The translations under genes and the position numbers were made by a program. This document shows, piece after piece, positions 26,402 to 38,134 of a DNA stretch of 64,000 nucleotides. This DNA is from Comamonadaceae bacterium (GTDB taxonomy: Bacteria > Pseudomonadota > Gammaproteobacteria > Burkholderiales > Burkholderiaceae_C), in NCBI GenBank assembly GCA_947443645.1, contig CANEXF010000012.1:1-64000 (forward strand), read 5' to 3'. The notes below the pieces were generated by a model. The model had not been told where the DNA came from. It was given only the letters and a program-made list of their open reading frames with translations, and did not search any database. The first letter of the stretch is position 1. Each line of letters begins with the position of its first letter.

Positions 26402-26851
26402 GTGGAAGACGATGTGAAGGATGAGGGGTTCAGGCCCCTGACGCGTGAAGAGGCGCAAAAGCTCCGCGAAGAGAATCCTTCAATGTCTGTCTGGGCGGTG
26501 CTGTTGGGGCAGCTGCTGGCGGGTTGCCTGGTAGCGTGTGCTGGCTGGGCTTTGACTGCCAGCCGTGATGTTGCTTGGTCGGCTTTGTATGGGGCGTTGG
26601 CGGTGGTGGTTCCGGGCGCTTTGTTTGCGCGTGGCTTGATGAGCCGGGTGTCATCCGCTAATCCGGGTTCTGCTGTCGCAGGGTTTTTTCTGTGGGAAAT
26701 GGTCAAGATAGGCTTGACGGTGGCCATGCTGTTTGCCGCTCCACGTGTAATAGCTAATTTGAGCTGGCCAGCGATGCTGGTTGGTCTGGTGGTGACAATG
26801 AAGGTGGTTTGGCTGGTCCTTTTGCTGGCTGCCAAATCTAAGAGTAAGTGA
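26402..26851 (+). CDS. atpI: ATP synthase protein I
   Basis: AtpI helps assemble the c-ring. The 149-residue product has a hydrophilic N-terminus (DEGFRPLTREEAQKLREENP) and four hydrophobic segments. I prefer the GTG at 26402, which has GAGG five bases upstream, to the ATG at 26336, which has no ribosome binding site. It is the first gene of the atp operon; atpB follows after 32 bases. Confidence 0.85.
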   Translation: MEDDVKDEGFRPLTREEAQKLREENPSMSVWAVLLGQLLAGCLVACAGWALTASRDVAWSALYGALAVVVPGALFARGLMSRVSSANPGSAVAGFFLWEMVKIGLTVAMLFAAPRVIANLSWPAMLVGLVVTMKVVWLVLLLAAKSKSK

Positions 26852-26883
26852 AGACGTTAAGCGTAAACATAAAGAGTTGAGAG

Positions 26884-27735
26884 ATGAGTGAATCTTCCGG
26901 AAACGCTTTGACCGCTGGTGAATACATTGGCCACCATCTGGTGCACCTGCAAAATCACAAGCAGGTCGGTATTGTTGACTTTTCTGTCTTCAATATTGAC
27001 ACCATCTTCTGGGCCATCACGCTGGGTGTGGTCGGTCTGTTTGCCATGTGGCGCGTTGCCAAAAACGTGCATTCGGGCGTGCCCGGACGCATGCAGGCAG
27101 CTGTCGAGATCCTGCTTGAGATGGTCGACAGCCAGGCCAAGGGCATTGTCAAGAATGCAGAGTCCCGCAAGGTCGTTGGGCCTTTGGCTTTGACGGTGTT
27201 TGTCTGGATTTTCCTGATGAACTCGATGGACTTCTTGCCTGTCGATCTGTTCCACAGTCTTTTTGCAGTGACCGGACTGGATCACAGCATTCATAATTTC
27301 CGTGTTGTTCCAACGGCCGATCTCTCGGCAACTCTGGGCATGTCTTGCGGTGTGTTGTTGGTTTGTCTGTTCTACAACGTCAAGATCAAGGGTTTTGGCG
27401 GTTGGGTGCATGAGCTGTTTTCTGCTCCGTTCGGTGACAAGTGGTTTTTGTACCCCATCAACTTCCTGATGCAGCTGATCGAGTTTGCAGCCAAGACCGT
27501 CTCACATGGTTTGCGACTGTTCGGCAACATGTATGCAGGTGAGCTCTTGTTCATGCTGATCGCCCTCATGGGTGCAGTTGGATTCGGCTCTGCCACCGGC
27601 ATTTTTCTATTCATAGGCCACGTGCTTGCGGGCACCGGTTGGGCTATTTTCCACATTCTGATTGTTGCGCTTCAGGCGTTTATTTTCATGATGCTGACAC
27701 TGGTTTATGTGGGGCAGGCCCACGACCATCACTGA
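26884..27735 (+). CDS. atpB: ATP synthase F0 subunit a
   Basis: Subunit a forms the two proton half-channels next to the c-ring. The 283-residue membrane protein carries the essential Arg within FAAKTVSHGLRLFGNMYAGE near residue 218 and the C-terminal helix with LQAFIFMMLTLVY. Length is close to E. coli AtpB (271). It starts with an in-frame ATG preceded by GAGAG and precedes atpE. Confidence 0.96.
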   Translation: MSESSGNALTAGEYIGHHLVHLQNHKQVGIVDFSVFNIDTIFWAITLGVVGLFAMWRVAKNVHSGVPGRMQAAVEILLEMVDSQAKGIVKNAESRKVVGPLALTVFVWIFLMNSMDFLPVDLFHSLFAVTGLDHSIHNFRVVPTADLSATLGMSCGVLLVCLFYNVKIKGFGGWVHELFSAPFGDKWFLYPINFLMQLIEFAAKTVSHGLRLFGNMYAGELLFMLIALMGAVGFGSATGIFLFIGHVLAGTGWAIFHILIVALQAFIFMMLTLVYVGQAHDHH

Positions 27736-27819
27736 TCTTCGGGTCGGGCGTCAGGTTTTTCGTTTCCCCTCGCTATCGTTTTTTTTTGTTGTTAGTTAGT
27801 TAATCCATAGGAGCATTAA

Positions 27820-28068
<249 letters not shown>

Positions 28069-28111
28069 TTGCCCGCTTTTCTAGACGCCAACCTTAAGAA
28101 GAGGTGCTGTT

Positions 28112-28582
28112 GTGAGCATTAACTCCACATTCTTTGCGCAGCTCGTCGTGTTTGCGATCCTGGTGCTTTTCACGATGAAATTCGTGTGGCCACCAATCGC
28201 AGCCGCGCTTGACGAACGCGCCCGGAAGATTGCTGACGGCCTGGCCGCTGCCGATAAGGCCAAATCTGAACTCACCGTTGCTAACAAGCGCGTTGAAGAA
28301 GAGCTGGCCAAGTCGCGTAACGAGTCTGCCGTGCGTCTTGCCGAGGCCGAGCGCCGCGCGCAAGCCATGATTGAAGAAGCCAAATCCAAGGCGACCGAAG
28401 AGGGTGGCAAGATCATTGCCGCCGCCAAGGTTGAAGCTGAACAGCAAACCGTCAAGGCCCGTGAAACTCTGCGTGAGCAGGTTGCCGCGCTGGCTGTCAA
28501 GGGTGCTGAGCAGATTCTGCGCAAGGAAGTCAATGCCACTGTGCATGCTGACTTGCTGAGCCGCCTGAAGACTGAACTTTGA
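28112..28582 (+). CDS. atpF: ATP synthase F0 subunit b
   Basis: The 156-residue stator subunit has one N-terminal membrane helix ([20 protein letters not shown]) and a long charged coiled coil that reaches F1. It starts with GTG at 28112, behind AAGAAGAGG. Length equals that of E. coli AtpF. It lies between atpE and atpH. Confidence 0.96.
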   Translation: MSINSTFFAQLVVFAILVLFTMKFVWPPIAAALDERARKIADGLAAADKAKSELTVANKRVEEELAKSRNESAVRLAEAERRAQAMIEEAKSKATEEGGKIIAAAKVEAEQQTVKARETLREQVAALAVKGAEQILRKEVNATVHADLLSRLKTEL

Positions 28583-28604
28583 CTGAACCCAAGCGAGCAT
28601 CACT

Positions 28605-29135
28605 ATGGCCGAACTAGCCACCATTGCCCGTCCTTACGCTGAAGCGTTGTTTAAAACTGCTGGAGCTGATCTCGGCGGCACAGCTGCATGGCTCGATGAG
28701 CTGGCAGCGATTGCCTCGAACACGCAACTGCAGCAGTTTGCCGGCAACCCTGGCGTATCGTCGGGTCAGGCGTTTGATGTGATCTCCGGCGTGGCCAAGG
28801 CCAAGTTGTCGGAAGCTGCAAAGAACTTTCTTCGCGCGGTTATCGACAACGGTCGGATCAGCGTGCTGCCAGAAATTGCCAGCCAGTTTCGTGCGCTTAA
28901 AAACGCACACAGCGGCTCTTCTGACGCCACTGTCTACAGTGCTTTTGCACTTGACGGTGCCGCGCTGGCCGATCTGGCTGTAACGCTGGAAAAGCGTTTT
29001 GCGCGCAAACTCAACCTCAAGGTTGAGCTGCAGCCTGAATTGATAGGCGGCGTTCGCGTCGTGGTGGGTGACGAAGTGCTGGACACTTCTGTCAAAGCCC
29101 GTTTAGAGCAAATGAAAGTGGCGCTGATTGCCTGA
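28605..29135 (+). CDS. atpH: ATP synthase F1 subunit delta
   Basis: The 176-residue subunit connects the stator stalk to the top of F1. It has the family N-terminus ([15 protein letters not shown]) and the C-terminal signature [20 protein letters not shown]. It lies between atpF and atpA as usual. Confidence 0.96.
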   Translation: MAELATIARPYAEALFKTAGADLGGTAAWLDELAAIASNTQLQQFAGNPGVSSGQAFDVISGVAKAKLSEAAKNFLRAVIDNGRISVLPEIASQFRALKNAHSGSSDATVYSAFALDGAALADLAVTLEKRFARKLNLKVELQPELIGGVRVVVGDEVLDTSVKARLEQMKVALIA

Positions 29136-29194
29136 CCTTGCGCCTATCGCGCAGTCCCAATTTTCGCCAACAACCTAGAAAGAAGGAAAGAGTC

Positions 29195-30748
29195 ATGCAA
29201 CTCAATCCCGCAGAAATTTCTGAACTGATCAAGAGCCGGATCGAAGGCCTGACAGCCAGCAGCGACATTCGTAATCAGGGCACCGTGGTGTCCGTGACCG
29301 ACGGTATCGTGCGTATTCACGGCCTGAGCGACGTGATGCAGGGCGAGATGCTGGAATTCCCAGCTACCGCCGACGGCACGCCAACCTATGGCCTGGCGCT
29401 GAACCTCGAGCGCGACTCGGTCGGCTCCGTGATTCTGGGCGAATACGAGCATCTGGCTGAAGGCGATATCGTCAAATGCACCGGCCGTATTCTGGAAGTG
29501 CCTGTCGGTCCTGAGTTGCTTGGCCGCGTGGTCAATGCACTGGGTCAGCCGATTGACGGCAAAGGCCCGATCAACGCCAAAATGACCGACGTGATCGAGA
29601 AGGTCGCGCCTGGCGTGATCGCTCGTAAATCGGTTGACCAGCCGCTGCAAACCGGCCTGAAGTCAATTGATTCCATGGTTCCAGTCGGCCGCGGCCAGCG
29701 CGAACTGATCATTGGTGACCGCCAGACCGGTAAAACGGCTGTGGCTATTGACGCCATCATCAACCAAAAGGGCAAGGGCGTTTACTGCGTCTACGTCGCT
29801 ATTGGTCAAAAAGCTTCTTCCATCAAGAACGTTGTGCGCTCACTCGAGCAAGCCGGCGCCATGGAATACACCATCGTGGTGGCGGCTTCGGCTTCTGAAT
29901 CGGCTGCCATGCAGTACGTCAGCGCCTACTCCGGCTGCACCATGGGCGAATACTTCCGCGATCGCGGTGAAGATGCGCTGATCGTGTATGACGATCTGTC
30001 CAAGCAGGCCGTGGCCTACCGCCAGGTCTCCTTGCTGCTGCGCCGTCCACCAGGTCGGGAAGCCTATCCTGGCGACGTGTTCTATCTCCACAGCCGTCTG
30101 CTTGAGCGCGCAGCACGTGTGAACGAAAAATACGTTGAAGACTTCACCAAAGGTGCTGTCAAAGGCAAAACCGGTTCTTTGACGGCTCTGCCCATCATTG
30201 AAACGCAAGCCGGCGACGTATCTGCCTTCGTGCCAACCAACGTGATCTCGATCACCGACGGCCAGATTTTCCTGGAAACCAGCTTGTTCAACGCCGGCAT
30301 TCGCCCTGCTATCAACGCCGGTATCTCGGTGTCCCGCGTTGGTGGTGCCGCCCAGACCAAGCTGATCAAGAACCTGTCTGGCGGTATCCGTACCGACTTG
30401 GCCCAGTACCGTGAGCTGGCTGCGTTTGCGCAGTTTGCCTCCGACCTGGACGAAGCAACCCGCAAGCAGCTGGACCGCGGTGCCCGCGTGACCGAATTGC
30501 TCAAGCAGGCGCAGTACTCGCCGCTGGCAATCTCCGACATGGCCGCCACGCTGTTCGCAGTGAACAAGGGCTACATGGACGATGTGGAAGTTAAGAAAGT
30601 ACTGGCTTTTGAAGCCGGTCTGCATAGCTTCCTCAAGGACAAGAACTCGGCTTTGATGGCCAAGCTCGAAGCCAACAAGGCCATGGACAAGGATGCCGAG
30701 GCTGAACTGAATACGGCCGTGGCTGCGTTCAAGAAGTCGTTTGCCTGA
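29195..30748 (+). CDS. atpA: ATP synthase F1 subunit alpha
   Basis: The 517-residue non-catalytic subunit has Walker [10 protein letters not shown] near residues 169-177, the ATP synthase alpha/beta signature near [13 protein letters not shown], and the N-terminal [17 protein letters not shown] chose ATG 29195, which has AGAAGGAAAGAG upstream, over the longer frame that starts at 29138. Confidence 0.97.
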   Translation: MQLNPAEISELIKSRIEGLTASSDIRNQGTVVSVTDGIVRIHGLSDVMQGEMLEFPATADGTPTYGLALNLERDSVGSVILGEYEHLAEGDIVKCTGRILEVPVGPELLGRVVNALGQPIDGKGPINAKMTDVIEKVAPGVIARKSVDQPLQTGLKSIDSMVPVGRGQRELIIGDRQTGKTAVAIDAIINQKGKGVYCVYVAIGQKASSIKNVVRSLEQAGAMEYTIVVAASASESAAMQYVSAYSGCTMGEYFRDRGEDALIVYDDLSKQAVAYRQVSLLLRRPPGREAYPGDVFYLHSRLLERAARVNEKYVEDFTKGAVKGKTGSLTALPIIETQAGDVSAFVPTNVISITDGQIFLETSLFNAGIRPAINAGISVSRVGGAAQTKLIKNLSGGIRTDLAQYRELAAFAQFASDLDEATRKQLDRGARVTELLKQAQYSPLAISDMAATLFAVNKGYMDDVEVKKVLAFEAGLHSFLKDKNSALMAKLEANKAMDKDAEAELNTAVAAFKKSFA

Positions 30749-30802
30749 TCCTGCCGCAAGGCAGTTCAACGGCAAACGCTCTAGAAACCATTAGGAAGCG
30801 AT

Positions 30803-31669
30803 ATGGCAGCAGGCAAGGAAATACGCGGCAAGATCAAGTCGGTGGAAAACACCAAGAAGATCACCAAAGCCATGGAAATGGTGGCGGCTTCCAAAATGCG
30901 CAAGGCGCAGGAGCGCATGCGCGCTTCGCGTCCTTACAGCGACAAGATCCGCAACATCACGGCCAACCTGAGTCAGGCCAACCCCGAATACACCCACGCG
31001 TTCATGGCACCCAACGATGCCAAGACCACCGGTTTTATCGTGGTGACGACCGACAAGGGCCTGTGCGGCGGTTTGAATACCAATGTGCTGCGCGCCGTGA
31101 CTGTCAAGCTCAAGGAGTTACAGGCTGCCGGCCAGGACGCACAAGCCGTTGCCATCGGCAACAAGGGTTTGGGTTTTCTGAACCGCGTGGGTGCCAAAGT
31201 GGTCGCGCATGCAACGCAGTTGGGTGATCAGCCGCATCTGGACAAGTTGATTGGTCCGGTCAAGGTGCTGCTCGACGCTTACAGCGAAGGCAAGGTGAAG
31301 GCGGTGTACCTGTGCTACACCAAATTCATCAACACCATGCGCCAGGAACCGGTGATTGAGCAGCTGTTGCCGCTGACCGCGGATCGCTTGCAGGCCGACA
31401 AGGGCCAGCATGGTTGGGACTACATCTATGAGCCCGATGCGCAGAGCGTGATTGACGACCTGATGGTTCGCTACGTTGAAGCGCTGGTCTATCAGGCCGT
31501 GGCTGAGAACATGGCGTCAGAGCAGTCGGCCCGCATGGTGGCCATGAAGGCTGCGACCGACAACGCCGGCAGTGTTATTGGCGAGCTCAAGTTGATTTAC
31601 AACAAAACGCGTCAAGCGGCGATCACGAAAGAACTTTCGGAAATCGTTGCCGGTGCTGCAGCGGTTTAA
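30803..31669 (+). CDS. atpG: ATP synthase F1 subunit gamma
   Basis: The 288-residue rotor shaft starts [20 protein letters not shown] and ends in the conserved helix [15 protein letters not shown]. The DKGLCGGLN motif is present. Length matches E. coli AtpG (287). It lies between atpA and atpD. Confidence 0.97.
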   Translation: MAAGKEIRGKIKSVENTKKITKAMEMVAASKMRKAQERMRASRPYSDKIRNITANLSQANPEYTHAFMAPNDAKTTGFIVVTTDKGLCGGLNTNVLRAVTVKLKELQAAGQDAQAVAIGNKGLGFLNRVGAKVVAHATQLGDQPHLDKLIGPVKVLLDAYSEGKVKAVYLCYTKFINTMRQEPVIEQLLPLTADRLQADKGQHGWDYIYEPDAQSVIDDLMVRYVEALVYQAVAENMASEQSARMVAMKAATDNAGSVIGELKLIYNKTRQAAITKELSEIVAGAAAV

Positions 31670-31696
31670 GCCGCCTCACCCGACTCACAGACTTAA

Positions 31697-33133
<1,437 letters not shown>

Positions 33134-33261
33134 TAAAGCGTCCTAGTGGGCTGATCTGCGTTGTCGCTTTGTTCAATGTGCAATTGCACCTTGGCCTTCA
33201 GCGTCTGGCGGTTCATCCCAACGGCTTGCTTTATCTAAACTGTTTTCATTAAGGAACGTTT

Positions 33262-33681
33262 ATGCCAACAACCATTCACGTCGACGTTGTCAGCGCAGAA
33301 GAGTCCATCTTCTCCGGTGAAGCGAAATTTGTGGCCTTGCCTGGCGAAGCCGGCGAGCTGGGTATCTACCCGCGTCACACCCCGCTGATCACCCGCATCA
33401 AGCCGGGCGCCGTGCGCATTGAAAAAGCCGACGGCACGGAAGAGTTTGTATTCGTGGCCGGTGGCCTGCTTGAAGTGCAACCGCATCGCGTGACGGTGTT
33501 GAGTGATACCGCCATTCGTGGCAAGGATCTTGACGAAGCCAAGGCGACGGCAGCAAGAGCGGCGGCTGAAGAAGCGCTGAAAAACGCCAAAAGCGATATA
33601 GATATCGCGATGGCCCAGTCCGAGCTGGCTGTGATGGCCGCTCAGATTGCAGCGCTGCGCAAATACCGCCACAGCAAATAA
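33262..33681 (+). CDS. atpC: ATP synthase F1 subunit epsilon
   Basis: The 139-residue subunit has the N-terminal beta-sandwich ([20 protein letters not shown], then [14 protein letters not shown]) and a C-terminal two-helix part that can inhibit ATP hydrolysis. It is the last gene of the operon and is followed by a strong terminator. Confidence 0.96.
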   Translation: MPTTIHVDVVSAEESIFSGEAKFVALPGEAGELGIYPRHTPLITRIKPGAVRIEKADGTEEFVFVAGGLLEVQPHRVTVLSDTAIRGKDLDEAKATAARAAAEEALKNAKSDIDIAMAQSELAVMAAQIAALRKYRHSK

Positions 33682-33715
33682 GACTGAGCAGCCCGTTTAT
33701 ACGGGCCGCGTCTAC

Positions 33716-33749
33716 AAAAAGCCTCTGCGTGCGAACCCAGAGGCTTTTT
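33716..33749. terminator. Bidirectional terminator after atpC
   Basis: AAAAAGCCTCTG, a loop of about 10 bases, and CAGAGGCTTTTT form a strong hairpin. It lies between atpC and the convergent erythromycin-esterase-like gene and can serve both. Confidence 0.9.
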
Positions 33750-33760
33750 ATTTGTCTGGC

Positions 33761-35122
33761 TCAGACGCCGCTGGGATATGTCTCGGGCGCTTCTGGCGAG
33801 GACCAGTGCAAGCCTATGTCCAAGGGTTCCAGCGCGCGCGTTTCATCGATATGGATCATGGCGTCGAATTGCTGGTCAAGCCGGGTATGAAAGTAGTGAC
33901 TCTGCCTCTCGCTGCCCGGCATGTAAATCACGCCAATCGCGCGTTGCAGCCGGGGCTCACGCAGTGCGTTGAGCAAAGCCCGGTTGTTTTCAAGAAGGAG
34001 CATGAAGCGCTTGATTCCAACCTGGTGAAAGAGCGCCTCGTAACTTCCATGCAAGCCGGGTCTGACCCTGCGATGCAAAGCCGGGCCATCCCACTCTGTG
34101 GCCGCAGTCACCATGCCGTGATAGGTGCTGAAGCCTATAAGGACGGCGTCGCCGCTGTAGCGTTCGCGCATCAGCTGGCCAACGTTCCATTCACCCCGCT
34201 CACCCATTTCGGTAGCGCCTGCGTCACCGAGATGTGAGTTGTGAGCCCATACAGCCATGCGAGCCGCCACGCCGTGACGGGACAGGTGTCGCTCAAGCTC
34301 TTGTAGTGTTTCGACCATGTGGCTGTCTCGCAAATTCCATGAGGACACGCGCGAGTGAAACATCTCGCGGTAATACTCCTCCGCGTTCATCACCAGGCGG
34401 GCGTTTTGCTGCGCATAAAACAGCTCGTCCGAATCGCCATTTGCGAACAGCGACGCGCTACTCCGCCGCATCTCCGCCAATTGGGCGACCACCTCGTCTT
34501 CGCAGCTCTTGCCAATACCCCAGGCCGCCGCATAGCCGTAGGCCTGCGAGCTGCCTCCGACATGGTCAAAGCAGGCGTAACGCTGACGAGCGCGCAGCGC
34601 TGCTGCTGGATCTTTCTGGTCCAGATAGGAAAGGACGGCCTGCATAGACGAGAACAGGCTGTAAAGATCCATTCCGTAAAAGCCGACCTGTCGCTGTGCA
34701 ACTTGTGAGCGGTTGTGATCGCGCAGCCACTCGACAAAATCACGCACGACGGTGTTACGCCACATCCAGCCTGGGAAGCGTTGAAAGCCGGCCAGCGCGG
34801 CGTCAGCATTCGCGTCATCGCCCACGCCGCGCACATAGCGGTTCACGCGCCAGGCATCTGGCCAGTCGGCTTCGACGGCGACGGCCGTAAACCCCTTTTC
34901 GACAATCAGCCGTTTGGTGATTTCGGCGCGTTCCTGGTAAAACTCATGCGTGCCGTGCGAGGCCTCGCCAAGCAACGCAAAGCGCGCATCACCAATCAGC
35001 TCAAGCAAGGGCGAATAGTCCGAAGCATGACCCGACAAGGGTCCGGCGTTGGCGCGCAGCGCATTGAGCACTTCGCTGTCTGCCTGGATTGGCTGATGAG
35101 GACGGGGCGTGCCTAGCTTCAC
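33761..35122 (-). CDS. Erythromycin-esterase-family protein
   Basis: The 453-residue product matches the erythromycin esterase superfamily (EreA/EreB, Bcr135-136 type): LGEASHGTHEFYQERAE near residues 51-67 and VEADWPDA near 83-90 hold the active-site acids and histidines. Most family members outside resistance plasmids have no known substrate, and nothing here shows macrolide esterase activity. Its ATG overlaps the phosphoribosyltransferase stop by 4 bases, so it is the third gene of a coupled trio with a FNR-type box upstream. Confidence 0.9.
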   Translation of the reverse strand: MKLGTPRPHQPIQADSEVLNALRANAGPLSGHASDYSPLLELIGDARFALLGEASHGTHEFYQERAEITKRLIVEKGFTAVAVEADWPDAWRVNRYVRGVGDDANADAALAGFQRFPGWMWRNTVVRDFVEWLRDHNRSQVAQRQVGFYGMDLYSLFSSMQAVLSYLDQKDPAAALRARQRYACFDHVGGSSQAYGYAAAWGIGKSCEDEVVAQLAEMRRSSASLFANGDSDELFYAQQNARLVMNAEEYYREMFHSRVSSWNLRDSHMVETLQELERHLSRHGVAARMAVWAHNSHLGDAGATEMGERGEWNVGQLMRERYSGDAVLIGFSTYHGMVTAATEWDGPALHRRVRPGLHGSYEALFHQVGIKRFMLLLENNRALLNALREPRLQRAIGVIYMPGSERQSHYFHTRLDQQFDAMIHIDETRALEPLDIGLHWSSPEAPETYPSGV

Positions 35123-35766
35123 GGTAGCTCCTTCTTACTGGCCAAGGCCAGCAAAGTGCCGACCTCGCCATCGCTGACTTGCTCGAAATCGTCATACCAA
35201 AGACCGACCGCATGAAAGGGCGAGGGCGTTGTCACACACACCAGCTCGTCGACTTCTGCTCGCAGGCTGGCCGCGGTTTCTGGCGCAGCGACAGGCACCG
35301 CCACCACAATGCGTGCCGCACCCTGCTGGTGGGCCGCAAGCGCTGCCGCCCGCATGGTGGAGCCCGTTGCCAGGCCGTCATCGACCAGAATCACAGTACG
35401 GCCGTGCAGATCCAGTGGTGGTCTGCTGCCTCTATACAGGCGCTCGCGGCGCTCGATTTCCAGCAGCTCACGGGCCACCACAGCCTCCACCTCGGCCGGA
35501 TCAAGATGCAGCAAGGCTGCGTCAGGGTTCATCACGCGCACACCGCCGGTGGCAATCGCGCCCATGGCGTACTCGGGGTGGTGCGGTGCGCCGAGCTTGC
35601 GCACCAGAAATACGTCAAGCGGCGCGTTCAATGCGCCGGCCACCTCAAAGCCCACCGGAACACCGCCGCGCGGCAGTGCCAGCACCAGCAGGCCAGATTG
35701 ATGACGGTAGGCGCTCAGCAAGCCGGCCAGCCTTTTGCCGGCTTCGCGCCGGTTGTGGAATTTCAT
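35119..35766 (-). CDS. Phosphoribosyltransferase-family protein (COG1926-like)
   Basis: The 215-residue product has a type I phosphoribosyltransferase fold: LALPRGGVPVGFEVA near residues 28-42 and the PRPP loop VILVDDGLATGST (125-137). The hood region is long and does not match purine or pyrimidine enzymes, so the base or other acceptor is unknown. It overlaps both neighbours by 4 bases. In M. tuberculosis, similar domains are fused to a hydrolase or to an erythromycin-esterase domain, as I recall for Rv0571c and Rv2030c. Confidence 0.88.
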   Translation of the reverse strand: MKFHNRREAGKRLAGLLSAYRHQSGLLVLALPRGGVPVGFEVAGALNAPLDVFLVRKLGAPHHPEYAMGAIATGGVRVMNPDAALLHLDPAEVEAVVARELLEIERRERLYRGSRPPLDLHGRTVILVDDGLATGSTMRAAALAAHQQGAARIVVAVPVAAPETAASLRAEVDELVCVTTPSPFHAVGLWYDDFEQVSDGEVGTLLALASKKELP

Positions 35767-36455
35767 GGTCGCTCCAGTGACAATGGCTGCGCTGCCGGCC
35801 TCAGCAGGTATTTGGTAAACCAGTCCGCTGCCAGTCGTGCGACTTCCTCCATCGCGCCTGGCTCCTCAAACAAATGGCTTGCCCCAGGCACAATGCAAAG
35901 CTGCTTTTCAGCCGGGAAGTCTTCAAACGCGACGCGGTTGAGCGCAAGCACATCCTCATCGTTGCCGCCGACAATCAGCAACACCGCGGCACTTACCGTG
36001 TCACGTTGCGCCGATGGCACAAGGTCAGGTCGCCCGCCGCGCGACACCACGGCCGCAACCCGGCGACCCAAATGTGCGGCTGCGGCCAATGCGGCCGCAC
36101 TGCCGGTGCTGGCTCCGAAGTAGCCCAAGCTGAGTTTGCCCAGCGCTGCGTGCTGATTAACCCACTGGGTTGCGCCCTCAAGCCGCTGTGTCAGCAAGCC
36201 GATGTCAAAGCGGTATTCAAGCGTGTGCGCGTCGCGGCGCTCTTCCTGTGGCGTGAGCAGGTCGAACAACAGTGTTGCCAATCCTGCATGGTGGAGTTTG
36301 CTGGCAACAAAGCTATTGCGCGGGCTCAGGCGAGTGCTCCCGCTACCATGCGCAAACAGCACCAGGCCGGCGGGATTGTCGGGCAGGCTCAGCAAGCCGG
36401 GAAGGCCCATCGTTCCTGCGGTTATTTGAACTTCTTGTTGATGGAAAGGGCTCAT
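35763..36455 (-). CDS. Alpha/beta hydrolase (dienelactone-hydrolase-like)
   Basis: The 230-residue cytoplasmic protein has an alpha/beta-hydrolase fold with the nucleophile elbow GASTGS (Ser116), an acid in VGGNDEDV (about Asp166) and the catalytic His in PGASHLF (His194). The oxyanion segment is FAHGSGS. I chose the ATG at 36455 (MSPFHQQEV); the frame extends 15 residues further. It is the first gene of the trio, and its substrate is unknown. Confidence 0.87.
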   Translation of the reverse strand: MSPFHQQEVQITAGTMGLPGLLSLPDNPAGLVLFAHGSGSTRLSPRNSFVASKLHHAGLATLLFDLLTPQEERRDAHTLEYRFDIGLLTQRLEGATQWVNQHAALGKLSLGYFGASTGSAAALAAAAHLGRRVAAVVSRGGRPDLVPSAQRDTVSAAVLLIVGGNDEDVLALNRVAFEDFPAEKQLCIVPGASHLFEEPGAMEEVARLAADWFTKYLLRPAAQPLSLERP

Positions 36456-36547
36456 TTTGTTAGTCCATAGTGCAGACAACATTGAGAAGGCAGAGCGCAA
36501 GTCTAGGATGAAGTCGTGGGGCCGTGCATGCGCAATGGGCGCAGCGC

Positions 36548-36561
36548 TTGATCTGAATCAA
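36548..36561 (-). promoter_or_regulatory. Perfect FNR/Anr-type box upstream of the trio
   Basis: TTGATCTGAATCAA matches the FNR consensus TTGAT-N4-ATCAA exactly. Its centre is about 99 bases upstream of the hydrolase ATG. If it acts as an activator site at -41.5, transcription would start near 36513. The only genes downstream on that strand are the hydrolase, phosphoribosyltransferase and esterase-like genes; the gene on the other side ends there. Confidence 0.7.
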
Positions 36562-36656
36562 TCGGGACCAGTGAAATCCGCTGGACGCACCGGGCGCATC
36601 AATGAAGCACTAACGGCGCTCTAGTACGGGCGCCTCAGGCCTGGCCCGCGCTTTGC

Positions 36657-37190
36657 TCAGCCGATGAAGGGCTCGTCAGGCAGCTCGTTTTTTTGCCGGG
36701 CATTACCGCTTGAAGGGAAATGCGCGACCAGCAGCTCAGTCACTTCGTCAACGGCCTGCATCAGGCCATGGTCAAACTGACCGTCACGAAAAGTCGCGCC
36801 CATGCGCTGCGTCAGGGCATGCCACTGCAGCGGCGCGACATGCCTGGCCAAACCGCGGTCCGCGACGATTTCTATGGCGCGCTCGGCGAGTTGCAGGTAA
36901 ATCAGCACGCCATTGTTGAGCTCGGTGTCCCAGACGCGCAGCTTGCCAAACAGCGCCACGGCACGCTCGCGCACCAGCTGGTCAAGGCTGCCGCTGCTGT
37001 CCAGCCGAATCAGGTAACTCATGGGCAGCGCGGCCTCCACGCAAATTCTTATTTGACCGCTATGGCGGTGTTCGCTGGCAGCGACCCGCTGGCTCAGCTG
37101 CTCCAGCAGGTCTGGCCCCAAGGCGCGACGCGCATCGGACGCGTCCAGCCACAGGTGCTTGAGCATGCGTTGGGCCTTGTAAAACATCAT
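36657..37190 (-). CDS. TPM-domain protein, short form
   Basis: The 177-residue protein has a TPM domain (the TLP18.3/Psb32/MOLO-1 fold) from about residue 25 to 150: SGQIRICVEAALPM, then VALFGKLRVWDTELNNGVLI and ERAIEIVADRGLARHV. It has no signal peptide and no membrane segment. The ATG at 37190 lies 20 bases after the larger TPM gene. The function is unknown; such pairs often follow lemA. Confidence 0.82.
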   Translation of the reverse strand: MMFYKAQRMLKHLWLDASDARRALGPDLLEQLSQRVAASEHRHSGQIRICVEAALPMSYLIRLDSSGSLDQLVRERAVALFGKLRVWDTELNNGVLIYLQLAERAIEIVADRGLARHVAPLQWHALTQRMGATFRDGQFDHGLMQAVDEVTELLVAHFPSSGNARQKNELPDEPFIG

Positions 37191-37209
37191 GAGGTCATGG
37201 CTCCCATGC

Positions 37210-38127
37210 TTACCACTTGCCCGAGGCGCCGCCGCCGCCAAAGTCACCACCGCCGCCACTGCTGAAGCCACCACCACCACCCCAGCCGCTGTTGCTGCCG
37301 CGCCCACCCCAGGAACTGCCGCCACGACCCATGCTTGCCAGGGACGTCAGACTGCTAAAGAGGCCAACCACCAGTGCAAGCGCCGCCGCCGCAATCGCCA
37401 GCAACAGACTGCTCGTGAACAGCCATGCCAGCAGGCCTGCCGCTGCGCCTGTGGCCAGAGCGCCGGTCTTGCGCCCGAGCAGGCCTGTCAGCAGGCGCGC
37501 AGCAAACGGCACCACAAAAAATACAAACACCGCCAGGTCAGTCCACCTGAAACCGGCCACGACGGACGGCGAGTTATCGGATGCCGGCTCGCCGGCCGGC
37601 AAGGGAAGGTTCTCACCGCTGATGCGCGCCATGATCTGATCCGCCGCGGCGTTCAGACCACCGGCAAAGTCGCCCTGCCTGAAGCGCGGCACCATGGCGT
37701 TGTCAATGATCTGTCTGGCCGCCAGATCTGGGATGGCGCCTTCCAGCGTCTTGGTCGTGGCAATGCGCATTTGGCGGTCGCTTTTGGCAACCAGCAGCAG
37801 CAAGCCGTCGCCTATGTCTTTTCGCCCAATCTTCCAGCTGTCGCCCACACGCTGCGCGTAAGAGGCGATGTCTTCAGGCTGGGTGCTGGCCACCATCAAC
37901 ACCACGATCTGCGCCCCGCGACGCTTCTCGAAAGCCGTGAGCTTGGCGTCCAGCGCCGCGCGCTGTGTGCTGTCCAGGGTTGCGGTGGTGTCAATCACAT
38001 GGGCGTTCAGTGCCGGTATGGCCTGCAGCGTCTGCGTCTGCGCCAGCACAGGAGCGAACGCGGAAAAAATTGCAGCCGCTATAAAAAACAGAGCTGCTCG
38101 CGCCCGTTGAATGGGGGCTGGGTGCAC
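37210..38127 (-). CDS. TPM-domain membrane protein (YgcG-like)
   Basis: The 305-residue protein has a signal peptide, a periplasmic TPM domain (about residues 35-165: KRRGAQIVVLMVAST, DGLLLLVAKSDRQMRIATTK), two or more membrane segments and a Gly/Ser-rich C-terminal tail ending GGGASGKW. I prefer the GTG at 38127, 7 bases after the lemA stop, because the longer frame runs well into lemA. The lemA-TPM-TPM order is common in proteobacteria. The role is unknown, possibly envelope protein quality. Confidence 0.85.
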   Translation of the reverse strand: MHPAPIQRARAALFFIAAAIFSAFAPVLAQTQTLQAIPALNAHVIDTTATLDSTQRAALDAKLTAFEKRRGAQIVVLMVASTQPEDIASYAQRVGDSWKIGRKDIGDGLLLLVAKSDRQMRIATTKTLEGAIPDLAARQIIDNAMVPRFRQGDFAGGLNAAADQIMARISGENLPLPAGEPASDNSPSVVAGFRWTDLAVFVFFVVPFAARLLTGLLGRKTGALATGAAAGLLAWLFTSSLLLAIAAAALALVVGLFSSLTSLASMGRGGSSWGGRGSNSGWGGGGGFSSGGGGDFGGGGASGKW

Positions 38128-38134
38128 TTTTTGC

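Noticed and set aside
33761-35122. Macrolide resistance gene
   Set aside because: The protein is of the erythromycin esterase superfamily, but it is chromosomal, in a conserved type of trio and without mobile elements. Resistance cannot be claimed.
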